A stretch of 49,202 nucleotides of DNA from assembly GCA_019119675.1 (NCBI GenBank), contig DWWO01000006.1:1-49202 (forward strand). Reading direction: 5' to 3'. Under the pieces are notes generated by a model. That model saw only the letters and a list, made by a program, of their open reading frames with translations, was not told where the DNA came from and searched no databases. Both the position numbers and the translations under genes were made by a program. Shown here piece after piece: positions 32,535 to 40,834 of this stretch; the stretch's first letter is position 1, and the number at the start of each line of letters is the position of its first letter. Source of the DNA: Candidatus Mediterraneibacter faecipullorum. GTDB lineage: Bacteria; Bacillota; Clostridia; Lachnospirales; Lachnospiraceae.

Positions 32535-33554
32535 TTAGTTGAATCCGATCAGGCGGCGTGCCACGCTGTAAGCAAGAGACGAAACCTTTCTTCCTGAACG
32601 TCCCGGCAGATTCATCGTCTGACCGAGGATGCCGTAGCGGATCTTGACATAAGTCTTGTAGTCTTTTCGTTTCAGGTAATCCCAGAGCTCCTTCTTTTTT
32701 ACAAGATTTTCCTGCTTTTTGGAACGGATACACAGGATAGATGAAACGGTCATCATAATAGCAAGATAGTTGACCATATATTTTCGAAGCTTCTTGCTGG
32801 TGATCATGCGCAGTTCATACATCGCGATCATTGTCTTTGTGACAAAGAGCTGCTGGTCGATCCTGCTGATCATGACCTTCTCGTTTACCGACTGGTCTTC
32901 GCGGCCGATAAAATATCTGTAGAAGTCTACATTCAGATAATACAGGGTGCGCACATGCGGCAGCGGATAGTATACATAAATGTTATCCACGTAGAATGTA
33001 TGCTTCGGCAGTTCGAGCTGGCAGAGTTTCAGCATCTCCGTGCGGTAGATGACAGAGTGCATCAGGATATACTGATCCAGACGGAAACGGCCGATATCAT
33101 CCCAGCGGAAGATCTGATTCTCCGGAAGTACGTTGTCATAGCGGATTACTTTCTTGTGCTCCATGCCGACTTTTTCATACACGTAGTTGGCGATGATCAT
33201 ATCGACCCCGGAGTCCGCATCTACAAACCCTTTGATCGCATCGAGAATCTTTACAAGAGAATCTTTATCTACCCAGTCGTCACTGTCTACTACTTTAAAA
33301 TATTTTCCGGTGGCGTGCTGCAGTCCGCAGTTGACAGCGTCACCGTGTCCGCCATTCTCCTTGTTGATGGCTTTTACGATCGTAGGATATTTTTCCTGAT
33401 AGCGCTCGGCTATTTTCTGTGTTCCGTCTTTAGACCCGTCGTTGACTACGAGGATTTCAACATCTTCCCCTCCGCCGACGAGGATGGAGTTGATGGCCTT
33501 TTCCATATATGCTTCCGAATTATAGCATGGTATAGCGAATGAGATATATTTCAT
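32535..33554 (-). CDS. Family 2 glycosyltransferase
   Basis: A 339-residue GT-A fold glycosyltransferase. The start is MKYISFAIPCYNSEAYMEKAI. The nucleotide-sugar binding pattern VNDGSKDGT (about 41-49), GGHGDAVNCGL and the metal/acceptor motif VVDSDDWV (about 93-100) are clear. No membrane segments are obvious. The C terminus is basic and helical. Relatives glycosylate cell-surface polymers or teichoic-acid-like chains, but the acceptor is not predictable. GGGAGGGG precedes ATG 33554. Its promoter shares a -35 box with the divergent phosphofructokinase gene. Confidence 0.9.
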   Translation of the reverse strand: MKYISFAIPCYNSEAYMEKAINSILVGGGEDVEILVVNDGSKDGTQKIAERYQEKYPTIVKAINKENGGHGDAVNCGLQHATGKYFKVVDSDDWVDKDSLVKILDAIKGFVDADSGVDMIIANYVYEKVGMEHKKVIRYDNVLPENQIFRWDDIGRFRLDQYILMHSVIYRTEMLKLCQLELPKHTFYVDNIYVYYPLPHVRTLYYLNVDFYRYFIGREDQSVNEKVMISRIDQQLFVTKTMIAMYELRMITSKKLRKYMVNYLAIMMTVSSILCIRSKKQENLVKKKELWDYLKRKDYKTYVKIRYGILGQTMNLPGRSGRKVSSLAYSVARRLIGFN

Positions 33555-33611
33555 AGTTTCCCCTCCCATGGTTTTACAGGAATATTTAATAGTTTTTTAT
33601 GATATCGGTTT

Positions 33612-33641
33612 ATTATACCATTGTTCAATGTATATTGTAAA
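33612..33641 (-). promoter_or_regulatory. Promoter of the glycosyltransferase gene
   Basis: Minus-strand -35 TTTACA (33641-33636) and perfect -10 TATAAT (33617-33612), spacer 18 bp. Confidence 0.65.
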
Positions 33642-33663
33642 ATTTATTTTTTTCGGATATAGT
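33635..33663 (+). promoter_or_regulatory. Promoter of the phosphofructokinase gene
   Basis: -35 TTGTAA (33635-33640) and -10 TATAGT (33658-33663), spacer 17 bp. The -35 overlaps the -35 of the divergent promoter. Confidence 0.6.
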
Positions 33664-33709
33664 AGAGTTATCGGTTTTGAACAGAACATGGAACATAAGG
33701 AGGAGACAA

Positions 33710-34933
33710 ATGAAGAAAAATGTGATCGTAGGACAGTCCGGCGGTCCCACCGCCGTGATAAATGCGAGCCTGTACGGTGTCGTATATGAGGCGCTGAACA
33801 GAGAGGACGCATGCGGAACAGTATATGGCATGATCAACGGTATCGAAGGGTTCCTGAATGACCGGATCATGGATATGGAACCGCTTGAAAAATCGGGAGA
33901 ACTGGAATTGATCCGGACGACTCCCGGGTCCTATCTGGGATCATGCAGATATAAGCTGCCGGAGGATCTCGGGGATGAGGTGTATCCGAAGCTGTTCGAG
34001 AAGTTTGAACAGTACGGGATCGGGTATTTTTTCTATATCGGTGGCAACGATTCCATGGATACGGTGAGCAAGCTTTCGCGTTATGCGGAAAAGACAGGAA
34101 GTGATATCCGGTTCATGGGAATCCCGAAGACCATCGATAACGATCTGGTACGCACGGATCACACGCCGGGGTTTGGCAGCGCGGCGAAATATGTTGCATC
34201 AACAGTGCGGGAGATCGCGGTCGATGCATCTGTATATGATAACAAAAAATCCGTTATGATCGTGGAGATCATGGGGCGTCATGCCGGCTGGCTGACGGCG
34301 GCGAGTGTTCTTGCACGAAAGTTCGAGGGCGACAATCCGGTGCTGATCTATCTGCCGGAGACTGCGTTTGATCCGGGAAAATTTATTTCTGACGTGAAAG
34401 AAGCGCTTGAGAAAGTGTCGAATCTGGTCGTATGCATTTCAGAAGGAATTAACGATGGAAACGGAACATTTATCTGTGAGCTTGCAAGCGATGTGGGCGT
34501 AGATAATTTCGGCCATAAGATGCTCACCGGTTCCGGAAAATATCTGGAAAATCTGGTGAAAGAGAAGATTGGGGTGAAAGTGAGATCTATCGAACTCAAT
34601 GTATGCCAGAGATGTTCGTCCGCAATGCTCTCAGCTACAGATCAGAAAGAAGCCATTGCCTCCGGCGCATATGGTGTAAAATGTGCGATTGAGGGTGAGA
34701 CAGGAAAGATGATCGGCTTCTCCCGTCTGGCGGGCGAAGATTATAAGATCGATTATGTGGCGGAAGATGTAAACCTGATCTGCAATCAGGAAAAGACCGT
34801 TCCCCTTGAGTGGATCACAGGGAACGGTTCGGATATCGGACAGGAATTTATAGATTATGCACTCCCACTGATTAAGGGAGAAGTGAAAGTGCCGTCAGAG
34901 GACGGGCTGCCGCTGTTTGCTTACCGGAAATAG
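33710..34933 (+). CDS. pfp: 6-phosphofructokinase, probably pyrophosphate-dependent
   Basis: A 407-residue PFK-A superfamily enzyme that phosphorylates fructose-6-phosphate. The N-terminal GQSGGPTAVINASL binds the phosphoryl donor. The residue pattern GGNDSMDT and especially the lysine in PKTIDNDL are features of PPi-dependent enzymes, where ATP-dependent PfkA has PGTIDND. MGRHAGWL and SRLAGEDYK complete the substrate site. The length also fits this class. ATG 33710 follows GGAGACAA. A start at 33677 lacks a ribosome binding site. Donor specificity is inferred from sequence motifs. Confidence 0.87.
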   Translation: MKKNVIVGQSGGPTAVINASLYGVVYEALNREDACGTVYGMINGIEGFLNDRIMDMEPLEKSGELELIRTTPGSYLGSCRYKLPEDLGDEVYPKLFEKFEQYGIGYFFYIGGNDSMDTVSKLSRYAEKTGSDIRFMGIPKTIDNDLVRTDHTPGFGSAAKYVASTVREIAVDASVYDNKKSVMIVEIMGRHAGWLTAASVLARKFEGDNPVLIYLPETAFDPGKFISDVKEALEKVSNLVVCISEGINDGNGTFICELASDVGVDNFGHKMLTGSGKYLENLVKEKIGVKVRSIELNVCQRCSSAMLSATDQKEAIASGAYGVKCAIEGETGKMIGFSRLAGEDYKIDYVAEDVNLICNQEKTVPLEWITGNGSDIGQEFIDYALPLIKGEVKVPSEDGLPLFAYRK

Positions 34934-34998
34934 ATGTTCCGCCGCAAGAGTACGGATTGATTTGCGGGCAGTGCCATACGGGGTGAAACAGTGCCGGA

Positions 34999-35648
34999 TC
35001 AGCACAGCTGTGTGGCGCAGGATTTTCCGTCTGCCATCTCGATCAGTCCGAGCACTCCGCAGTACACCATACTTTTCACGGCGCTGTCTGTGTAGAAAGC
35101 CATGTGCTGCGTGTGGATGACGTTTTTAAATTGTCTTAAATAAGCCATATCACGGTTGGAGAGGATGTCAGTACGCAGATCCTTGTGTACGATATCCTCT
35201 TCGTATTCTATGCAGTCAAGTCCCAACGCCCCGATCTGTTCGGATTCGATGCCGGAGATCAGGGCCTTGATGTCTGTGAGTGCACCTCTTGAGCAGTTGA
35301 CCAGAACAACGCCCTTCTTCATGCGTGACAGTGTTTCAGCGCTGATCATATGATGTGTCTCCGGGGTGAGAGGAAGATGCAGGGAGATCACGTCGGATTC
35401 CTGGTAGAGGGTTTCAAGCGGAACATATTCCGCAAGATCTGCAACATCCGGATTCTCGTGCCGGTTATACGCGAGTATGCGGCAGCCGAATCCCGACAGT
35501 TCCTTTATGATGGTGCTCCCGATCTGTCCGGTGCCTATGATCCCCACTGTAAGATCCTTCAGTTCCCTGCCTATATTTCCGGGATTTCGGATAACGCTTT
35601 AAAATATTCCCTTTCATCATCTCTTACTTCAAATGCATATATTTTCAT
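34999..35648 (-). pseudogene. D-lactate dehydrogenase-like gene with internal deletion and frameshift
   Basis: Remnant of a D-2-hydroxyacid dehydrogenase of the LdhA type. From AGGAGG and ATG at 35648 the frame gives a correct N terminus, MKIYAFEVRDDEREYFKAL, but stops at TAG (35573-35571) after 25 codons. A second frame immediately picks up at GNIGRELKDLTVGIIGTGQ and continues through the NAD domain to 34999. About 100 residues of the N-terminal catalytic domain are missing and the halves are out of frame, so it is inactive. The NAD-binding GxGxxG and LPLTPETHHMI segments are intact. Confidence 0.82.
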
Positions 35649-35774
35649 GAGTGACCTCCTGATCTGATTATTATTGGCTACAGAGCAGTATAAAAAACAG
35701 GGAAAATCCTGTCAATCCAGCGCTTTGACGCGGCAAACCGCTGCGGTGTGAAGCGACGAATCAGGAGTAAGATG

Positions 35775-35801
35775 TCTTATGCAAAAATACCTTGCATAAG
35801 A
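35775..35801. repeat. Perfect 10-bp inverted repeat upstream of the subtilase
   Basis: TCTTATGCAA (35775-35784) and TTGCATAAGA (35792-35801) around seven bases. No T-run follows on either strand, so it may be an operator or leader hairpin. The surrounding 35649-35853 also holds a GC-rich self-complementary stretch (35720-35757). No gene is seen there. Confidence 0.5.
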
Positions 35802-35853
35802 TATATCACATCAGGGAAGACCCGTATGAGGGGCATGTGAGCAGGAGGTATAT

Positions 35854-36705
35854 ATGAGTCAGAAAGTGGAAAACATCCTTAATCTCGCTCTTGGAGCAAC
35901 TCCGGAAGAGCGGGCACGCTCTGGAGAACTGGACGTTGGGTATGACGCGGAAGAGCGGGAGTGGGAACTGATCGTAAAGTATTCCGGAAGTCTGGAATCT
36001 GTCAGGAGTATCTCATCTTCGGTGACGGAGCTGATAAACGGATATGCAGTGATCGTAATACGAGAAGACCGGATCGAAGAGCTTGCCAGTTTCCCGGAGG
36101 TGGAATTTATCGAGAAGCCGAAAAGTCTTTATTTTCAGGCGGATGTGGGGAGGCAGGCTTCCTGCATCGATACTGTCCAGAGGGCGCCGTATAATTTAAG
36201 CGGTCGTGGTGTTCTGGTCGGAATCGTGGACAGCGGGATCGATTATGAAAATCCGGATTTCAGGAACGAGGACGGAACCACAAGGGTCGTGTCGCTGTGG
36301 GATCAGTCGGTATCGGGAAATCCTCCTGCCGGATATGCTGTGGGAAGTGAATTTACAAGGGAAGAGATCAATGCAGCGCTGGCGGGGAACGGTCCCGGCG
36401 GAGGTGCGGGGGAAAGTACGAGGACAGTACTGAGTCGTGACACGAGCGGTCATGGAACTGCGGTAGCGGGAATCGCAGCGGGAAATGGAAGAGGAAGCGA
36501 GGGGCGGATGTACCGGGGTGCGGCTCCGGAGGCGGAGCTTATTATCGTGAAAATGGGGACTCCGCGTCCGGACGGATTCCCGCGTACCACCGAACTGATG
36601 ACAGGTGTGGACTATGTGATCCGAAAGGCGCTCGAACTGAGGATGCCTGTGGCTGTCAATATCAGTTTCGGTAATACATACGGTTCTCATGAACCTTATA
36701 ATTAA
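35854..36705 (+). pseudogene. S8 subtilase (Csp/sporulation-type) truncated at its 3' end
   Basis: A 283-residue remnant of a subtilisin-family protease similar to the roughly 570-residue S8 peptidases common in Clostridia. The propeptide-like N terminus, catalytic Asp (GIVDSGIDYENPDF) and catalytic His (TSGHGTAVAGIAAGNG) are present. The sequence proceeds normally to NISFGNTYGSH, then turns into EPYN and a stop. The entire second half, including the catalytic Ser (GTSMA/GTSxA box), is lost. A GA dinucleotide at 36691-36692 marks the point of divergence, immediately followed by a mobilization module. GCAGGAGG precedes the start. Confidence 0.82.
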
Positions 36706-36718
36706 GGGAAAGATAAAG

Positions 36719-36762
36719 AAAACACTGATATTTCCTGTGGTTACAGGACGTATCAGTGTTTT
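36719..36762. terminator. Bidirectional terminator at the left end of the mobile module
   Basis: AAAACACTGATA (36719-36730) is perfectly complementary to TATCAGTGTTTT (36751-36762), with an inner TCCTG/CAGGA stem. It overlaps the stop codon of the RHH gene. Confidence 0.85.
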
Positions 36763-36931
36763 ACTTTGTATCAGGATCGTTTGCTGCTCTGGTCTTGTAA
36801 TATTCGGTCAGGATCATGTTGATCTGCTGAGAGCGTGTGCGGAAGTTCTCTTTTGCGTCCTTATCAATCTCAGCGACCAGATCTCTGGAAAGAGTTGTAT
36901 AGACCTGAATATTGTTGGAACTGATAGCCAT
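36761..36931 (-). CDS. Ribbon-helix-helix DNA-binding protein (mobilization accessory or regulator)
   Basis: A 56-residue protein with a ribbon-helix-helix pattern: a beta strand NIQVYTTLSRDLVAEIDKDA, then FRTRSQQINMILTEYY. It is similar in size to CopG/Arc-type regulators and to small relaxosome proteins. The start at 36931 follows GGGAGG. It lies 150 bp downstream of the relaxase gene on the same strand, with a terminator in between. It may bind oriT or repress element genes. Family-level assignment only. Confidence 0.7.
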   Translation of the reverse strand: MAISSNNIQVYTTLSRDLVAEIDKDAKENFRTRSQQINMILTEYYKTRAANDPDTK

Positions 36932-37045
36932 GTGATACCTCCCGGTCAAAATTAATAACTGTATTTTATCATAAAAACAATATATAAACAACTTTCAAAA
37001 AGGACTTAGGGCAGTGTAAAATTTCCTTCGGAAATGAGCTTTTTT

Positions 37046-37078
37046 CAAAAATAATAGACGGCAACATACTTGCTGCCG
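37046..37078 (-). terminator. Terminator after the relaxase gene
   Basis: On the minus strand CGGCAGCAA pairs with TTGCCG around a short loop, followed by TCTATTATTTTT. Confidence 0.6.
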
Positions 37079-37082
37079 CCAG

Positions 37083-38801
37083 TTACCGTTCATGATTCTG
37101 ATTTTTTCTCTTTTGTCGGACAGGCTGATTTTTCCTGCGTTCAATTTCCTGTTCAATACGTTTTTGAGAAACTCGTTTACGGAAAGCTTCTGAATCTTCA
37201 CCAAGCCGGTTGTCTATATCCCTGACAGAGTCATGAAACAGGGAAGCATCAAATTTTTGTCCCATTGTGGCATATAACTTCTGATAAACATGATCCCTAA
37301 TTGTATCTCTTTCATCAACTCTTGCATCGAACAGTTCCTCTGATTTTTCGGGACTGACGTCTGCTTTGATTTCCTGAAACAGTTTTTGATTTTCGGTCAG
37401 CTTAATAGAGAAGTCTTCATACTGTAAATCCAGTTTTTCTAAAAAATCTTTCTGATTTTTAAGAGAAATTTCGCTTGCCTTTATTTCGGATTCATTGTGA
37501 AAATAATTATCACAGAGAAGCCGTTCTTTCTGCGACAGCAATTCTTCAATATCCTCAGTAAGAGTCGTGATCTTCTGGCTGATCTGGTAATACTGGACTG
37601 GCTGCAGGAAACTGAGTTTCTTTTTCTGTGACTGGAGGGATTTCTTTTCTGTCTGCTTTGTCCGGATTGTCTTTGTGATAGCTTTGTATTTCTTCAAAAC
37701 CGGTGTGATCATAGAGATCCATTCTCTGGCGGAGGATGCCTGCATACGGTTATGGAACAGATAATAGCGGATCATGATCATTGTGCCCCGGAGCTGTTCC
37801 AATCGTTTTGCAATGGAATGGATATTTTCGCTGACTGTCTTTGCCAGCTTTTCTACCTGCCGTTTTAATTCCCGGAAGAGTCGATTGTCTGATTGGATCT
37901 GTCGGTTGATCTCACAGCGATCGGAAATCAATCCTTTCTTTTCCATATCCCTTGCATGATATCCCTCATGGATGGTAGGCTGTTCATCACGTCCCTGATC
38001 GGCAAAGCTGCGGTGATCTACCTGGGCATCAATCTGATGTTCCTGTAAAGTATGATTGACGGCGTCCGCCCAGGCTTTTCTCCAATCGCGGAGCTGCTCC
38101 TCGCTGTTCCATTGTTCCGAGACAGGATTCTGCCTGCCGAAACGGGTGCTTTTCGGATGTTTATCTGCTCTTATATAGCCATGCTCCTGCGCGGCTGAAG
38201 GTGTCATATATACTTTTTTTCCCCCAACTTTATAAGGATATTGTTTTTCCCATCCCTCTGTCTGAGCAGCTTTAAATTCGGAGGCGGTAAAGCCTTTCTC
38301 TTCCCCATTCCTGATACAGAGGTATTCTTTCTGTGTCTTATATTGCCAGGTGCCGTTAGTTTCCAGTGGGCGGACGGTAAGCAGGATATGGGCGTGGGGG
38401 TTATGACCGTCAGTGTCGTGGATCGCAAAATCAGCACACATTCCCATATCAACAAAATTCTTTTGTATGAAATCCCGGAGAAATGAAATCTGAGATTCCT
38501 TAGACAGTTCAATAGGAAGAGCAACAACAAATTCTCTGGCAAGTCTGCTGTCTTTGGTTTTCTCAGCCCTTTCCACAGAATTCCAGAGCTGTTCTCGATC
38601 TTTCCATTTTGGCGGAGCCATCGGCGGGAGAAGGACTTCCTGAAAAATAAGTCCATGCTTCCGGGTGTAATCATGTTGGACACCATCGTAATCATTATAC
38701 ATGCGGCTGCAGCTAAGATAAGCAGAAGCAGCGACAGCGGAGCGGCCTGCCCCTCGGCTGACGACTTTTGCCGACATATGGTAAATTGCTATGAATATCA
38801 T
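37083..38801 (-). CDS. mobL: MobA/MobL-family relaxase (MOBQ type)
   Basis: A 572-residue relaxase that would nick oriT and pilot DNA in conjugative mobilization. The N terminus AIYHMSAKVVSRGAGRSAVA is diagnostic for the MobA/MobL domain. The metal-binding H-x-H is HAH at about 136-138 in DGHNPHAHILLTVRPL. The C-terminal half (about 290-480) is long coiled coil rich in Lys/Glu, ending in a basic tail. The ATG at 38801 abuts AAGGAG with no spacing. Family proteins start at MAIYH, where this gene has ATA (codon 4), so the usual start may be mutated. It needs a helper conjugation system. Confidence 0.9.
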   Translation of the reverse strand: MIFIAIYHMSAKVVSRGAGRSAVAASAYLSCSRMYNDYDGVQHDYTRKHGLIFQEVLLPPMAPPKWKDREQLWNSVERAEKTKDSRLAREFVVALPIELSKESQISFLRDFIQKNFVDMGMCADFAIHDTDGHNPHAHILLTVRPLETNGTWQYKTQKEYLCIRNGEEKGFTASEFKAAQTEGWEKQYPYKVGGKKVYMTPSAAQEHGYIRADKHPKSTRFGRQNPVSEQWNSEEQLRDWRKAWADAVNHTLQEHQIDAQVDHRSFADQGRDEQPTIHEGYHARDMEKKGLISDRCEINRQIQSDNRLFRELKRQVEKLAKTVSENIHSIAKRLEQLRGTMIMIRYYLFHNRMQASSAREWISMITPVLKKYKAITKTIRTKQTEKKSLQSQKKKLSFLQPVQYYQISQKITTLTEDIEELLSQKERLLCDNYFHNESEIKASEISLKNQKDFLEKLDLQYEDFSIKLTENQKLFQEIKADVSPEKSEELFDARVDERDTIRDHVYQKLYATMGQKFDASLFHDSVRDIDNRLGEDSEAFRKRVSQKRIEQEIERRKNQPVRQKRKNQNHER

Positions 38802-39122
38802 CTCCTTCCTGTAAATCGTGCTACGATTTCAAGGAATATAGCTTCTCATGTTCCTCTGCAGAAAAGCTGTTGGTGACAGGTTTTCGCAGGCAGCCATATC
38901 CGGCACGGTAATCTGCCGGATGTACCAATCTCTTTCGGTAGGCAGACAAGCTGGAAGAGCTTGTTGTGAATGGCTGCATAGCCGGTGCTGCCTGCAGCAG
39001 CGGATAGCCCTCGGCAGAGCGCACGGGCCCGGCCAACGGACGGGATACCACCGCTTCACGGGCCCCCGCAAAGCCTGCTTTGTGGGGAGAGGAGGAGCAA
39101 GGCAGCGTCCGTAGTTTTCGCT
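38802..39122. other. Gene-free G+C-rich stretch upstream of the relaxase
   Basis: About 320 bp with no convincing gene on either strand. It is G+C-rich, with local self-complementarity (GCTGCCTGCAGCAGC near 38987-39001) and two direct copies of CACGGGCCC near 39022 and 39058. It ends in purine-rich GGGGAGAGGAGGAG (39084-39097). The position immediately 5' of a relaxase gene is typical for oriT and mob regulation. Confidence 0.45.
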
Positions 39123-39177
39123 ATGGCGGAAACGGAGGAAAGCGGACTTTGCGATGACGAAGTGGTGAGTAAGTGCG
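39112..39177 (+). other. oriT: Candidate oriT: inverted repeat plus MOBQ-like nic sequence
   Basis: An imperfect inverted repeat GTTTtCGCtatgGCGgAAAC lies at 39113-39132. GTAAGTGCG at 39169-39177 matches the conserved 5' side of the MOBQ (RSF1010/R1162-type) nic region, TAAGTGCG. The 3' side is GACTT, not the usual CCCT. The arms are 36 bp from the nic-like site, farther than in R1162. GCGGACTT occurs twice (39142-39149 and 39175-39182). Inference only. Confidence 0.35.
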
Positions 39178-40679
39178 GACTTCTGAATATCCTAGAACTC
39201 TTTCATGAGAACAGGTTACTCCATCTGGATGTGAGTCCAGACAATATTTTTATGCTGGAATCCCGAGAGAAGGGCGCTTTTCCCACGGAACTGCTGTTGC
39301 TTGATTTCAACAGTGTTTATTCTATGGATGATCGGACGACTTATCTTGGGGATTACTATCCGGGGAAGCCGGGATATATGGCTCCAGAAGCTGCTCTTTC
39401 CCGGACAGAAGAGATGGGTCCCTGGACGGATTTGTATTCTGTAACAGCGGTCTGGTATACCTTATTATGTGACGGAAAAGCGCCGCAAGACATGGAGATT
39501 TCCAGCGAAGAGGAGCTGGTTTCCCCTTATTCCCGTCTTTTGCTCCATGAAAAGGAGGTAGCGGCGGAACAAGTGAACCGGATTCTGCGACGGGGATTAA
39601 GAATAATGCCTTCAGATCGTTATTCTTCCACTGCTGAGATGCGGAGAGGCATTCAGGAGTTGAGTGATATTCTTACCGGGGCAGTGAGGATCCCTGTTTC
39701 TCGGATTCCAACCTCCGAAATGGTGGGAAAAACTGGGGACACCGAAGATACAGGAAATAATGGAAGCACCGGTGCAAGAAAAGCAGGAAAGATATGGAAT
39801 AAACGCTCATGGAGGGCTGGTGTATGGACTGCAGGAGCTCTTCTGTTGGTATGTGCAGCTTTTCTAGGCGGAAGGATGAGTCTCAGAACAGAAAATATCG
39901 GACCCGTGACGACAGAGAATACGAAACTTGACCTTTACCAGTTTCCTCTTGAGACAGATGATTCGGTGGTTCTCACCCAACAGGATGTTCGCTATCCGTT
40001 GGTGGACAACCGCATGGATGTGCAGGTGCAGACGTCCACGGCAGTCCGCATCATGCTGAAGGATTACAGCCATGACCGGGATACATCGGAAGTGATCGAT
40101 ACATATTCACTGTTTACCTTTTACACAGGGGAGGGGGATAAGCGGGGATGGCAGAATGCGGACCTGACCTATGATTTTTTCTATACGGAAGATAATACAC
40201 TTCATATGGAACTTCCCTTCCAGGATCCGAATCATTTCAATCTGGATTATGTGGGTGTAATCTTCCAAAACTTTAACTATGATGAAAGCGAGTTGATTCT
40301 GGACATTACACGCTGTACGCTCATCGATGGAGAAGGAAATGCCTATGAAATGACGGAACTTCTGGGAAGTCATCTGCTTTTTTTCGATGAGGAACGCTGG
40401 CAGCAGAATATGATTACAACAGAGAATAAAGAGTATGTGGAAACATTTGACGATATCCGGGGCGGCAGGCTCATAGTGGATGCCCAGGTGTGCTATCTAG
40501 ACCCGGTTCTGGAAGTGATATGGACTAGTGACAAACCGGAGATTGCCACTGTAGATGAGCGGGGCCGGGTAGAGGGACTTCGCCAGGGAACGGCTACGCT
40601 GACTGCCACGGTGCGGGACAAGAATACCGGTGAGGAGCGAAGTACTCAGATGATTGTGAATGTGATCTCCAAACTCTGA
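39123..40679 (+). pseudogene. Headless Ser/Thr protein kinase with TM and BIG2-like C terminus
   Basis: The C-terminal part of a Hanks-type kinase. The catalytic loop HLDVSPDN (about 34-41 from ATG 39123), DFN in place of DFG (61-63) and MAPE (87-90) are present, followed by the rest of the C-lobe. The Gly-rich loop and ATP-anchoring Lys of the N-lobe are missing. One TM helix (about 232-252) follows, then a beta-rich domain, and a BIG2/Ig-like end (about 465-515, WTSDKPEIATVDERGRVEGL). The frame is open back to 38985, but that part is G+C-rich mob-region DNA. A product could be made, but kinase activity is unlikely. Confidence 0.75.
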
Positions 40680-40735
40680 ATGTGATACCCATGTCATATT
40701 TCTGAAACAGGCAGATGTACCGGGGCGGAAAAAAG

Positions 40736-40764
40736 TTGAAAATCTGAAAAAATGAATATGTTAT
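40736..40764 (+). promoter_or_regulatory. Possible promoter of the VKTGD surface protein gene
   Basis: -35 TTGAAA (40736-40741) and -10 TGTTAT (40759-40764), spacer 17 bp. A GC-rich hairpin (CGGCAG/CTGCCG, about 40785-40806) lies in the leader. Confidence 0.45.
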
Positions 40765-40834
40765 CCTTGCCGTATAACCTGCGGCAGGAAAAATCTGTGC
40801 TGCCGCGGAAAGGAAAGGTGGAAAGTAAAAAAGA

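Noticed and set aside
37774-38486. Plus-strand reading frames opposite the relaxase gene
   Set aside because: They are shadows of a strongly supported relaxase frame, with no ribosome binding sites or recognisable domains.
38821-39071. Minus-strand frames of 76-80 codons upstream of the relaxase
   Set aside because: G+C-rich low-complexity translations without ribosome binding sites. The region is better explained as regulatory or oriT DNA.
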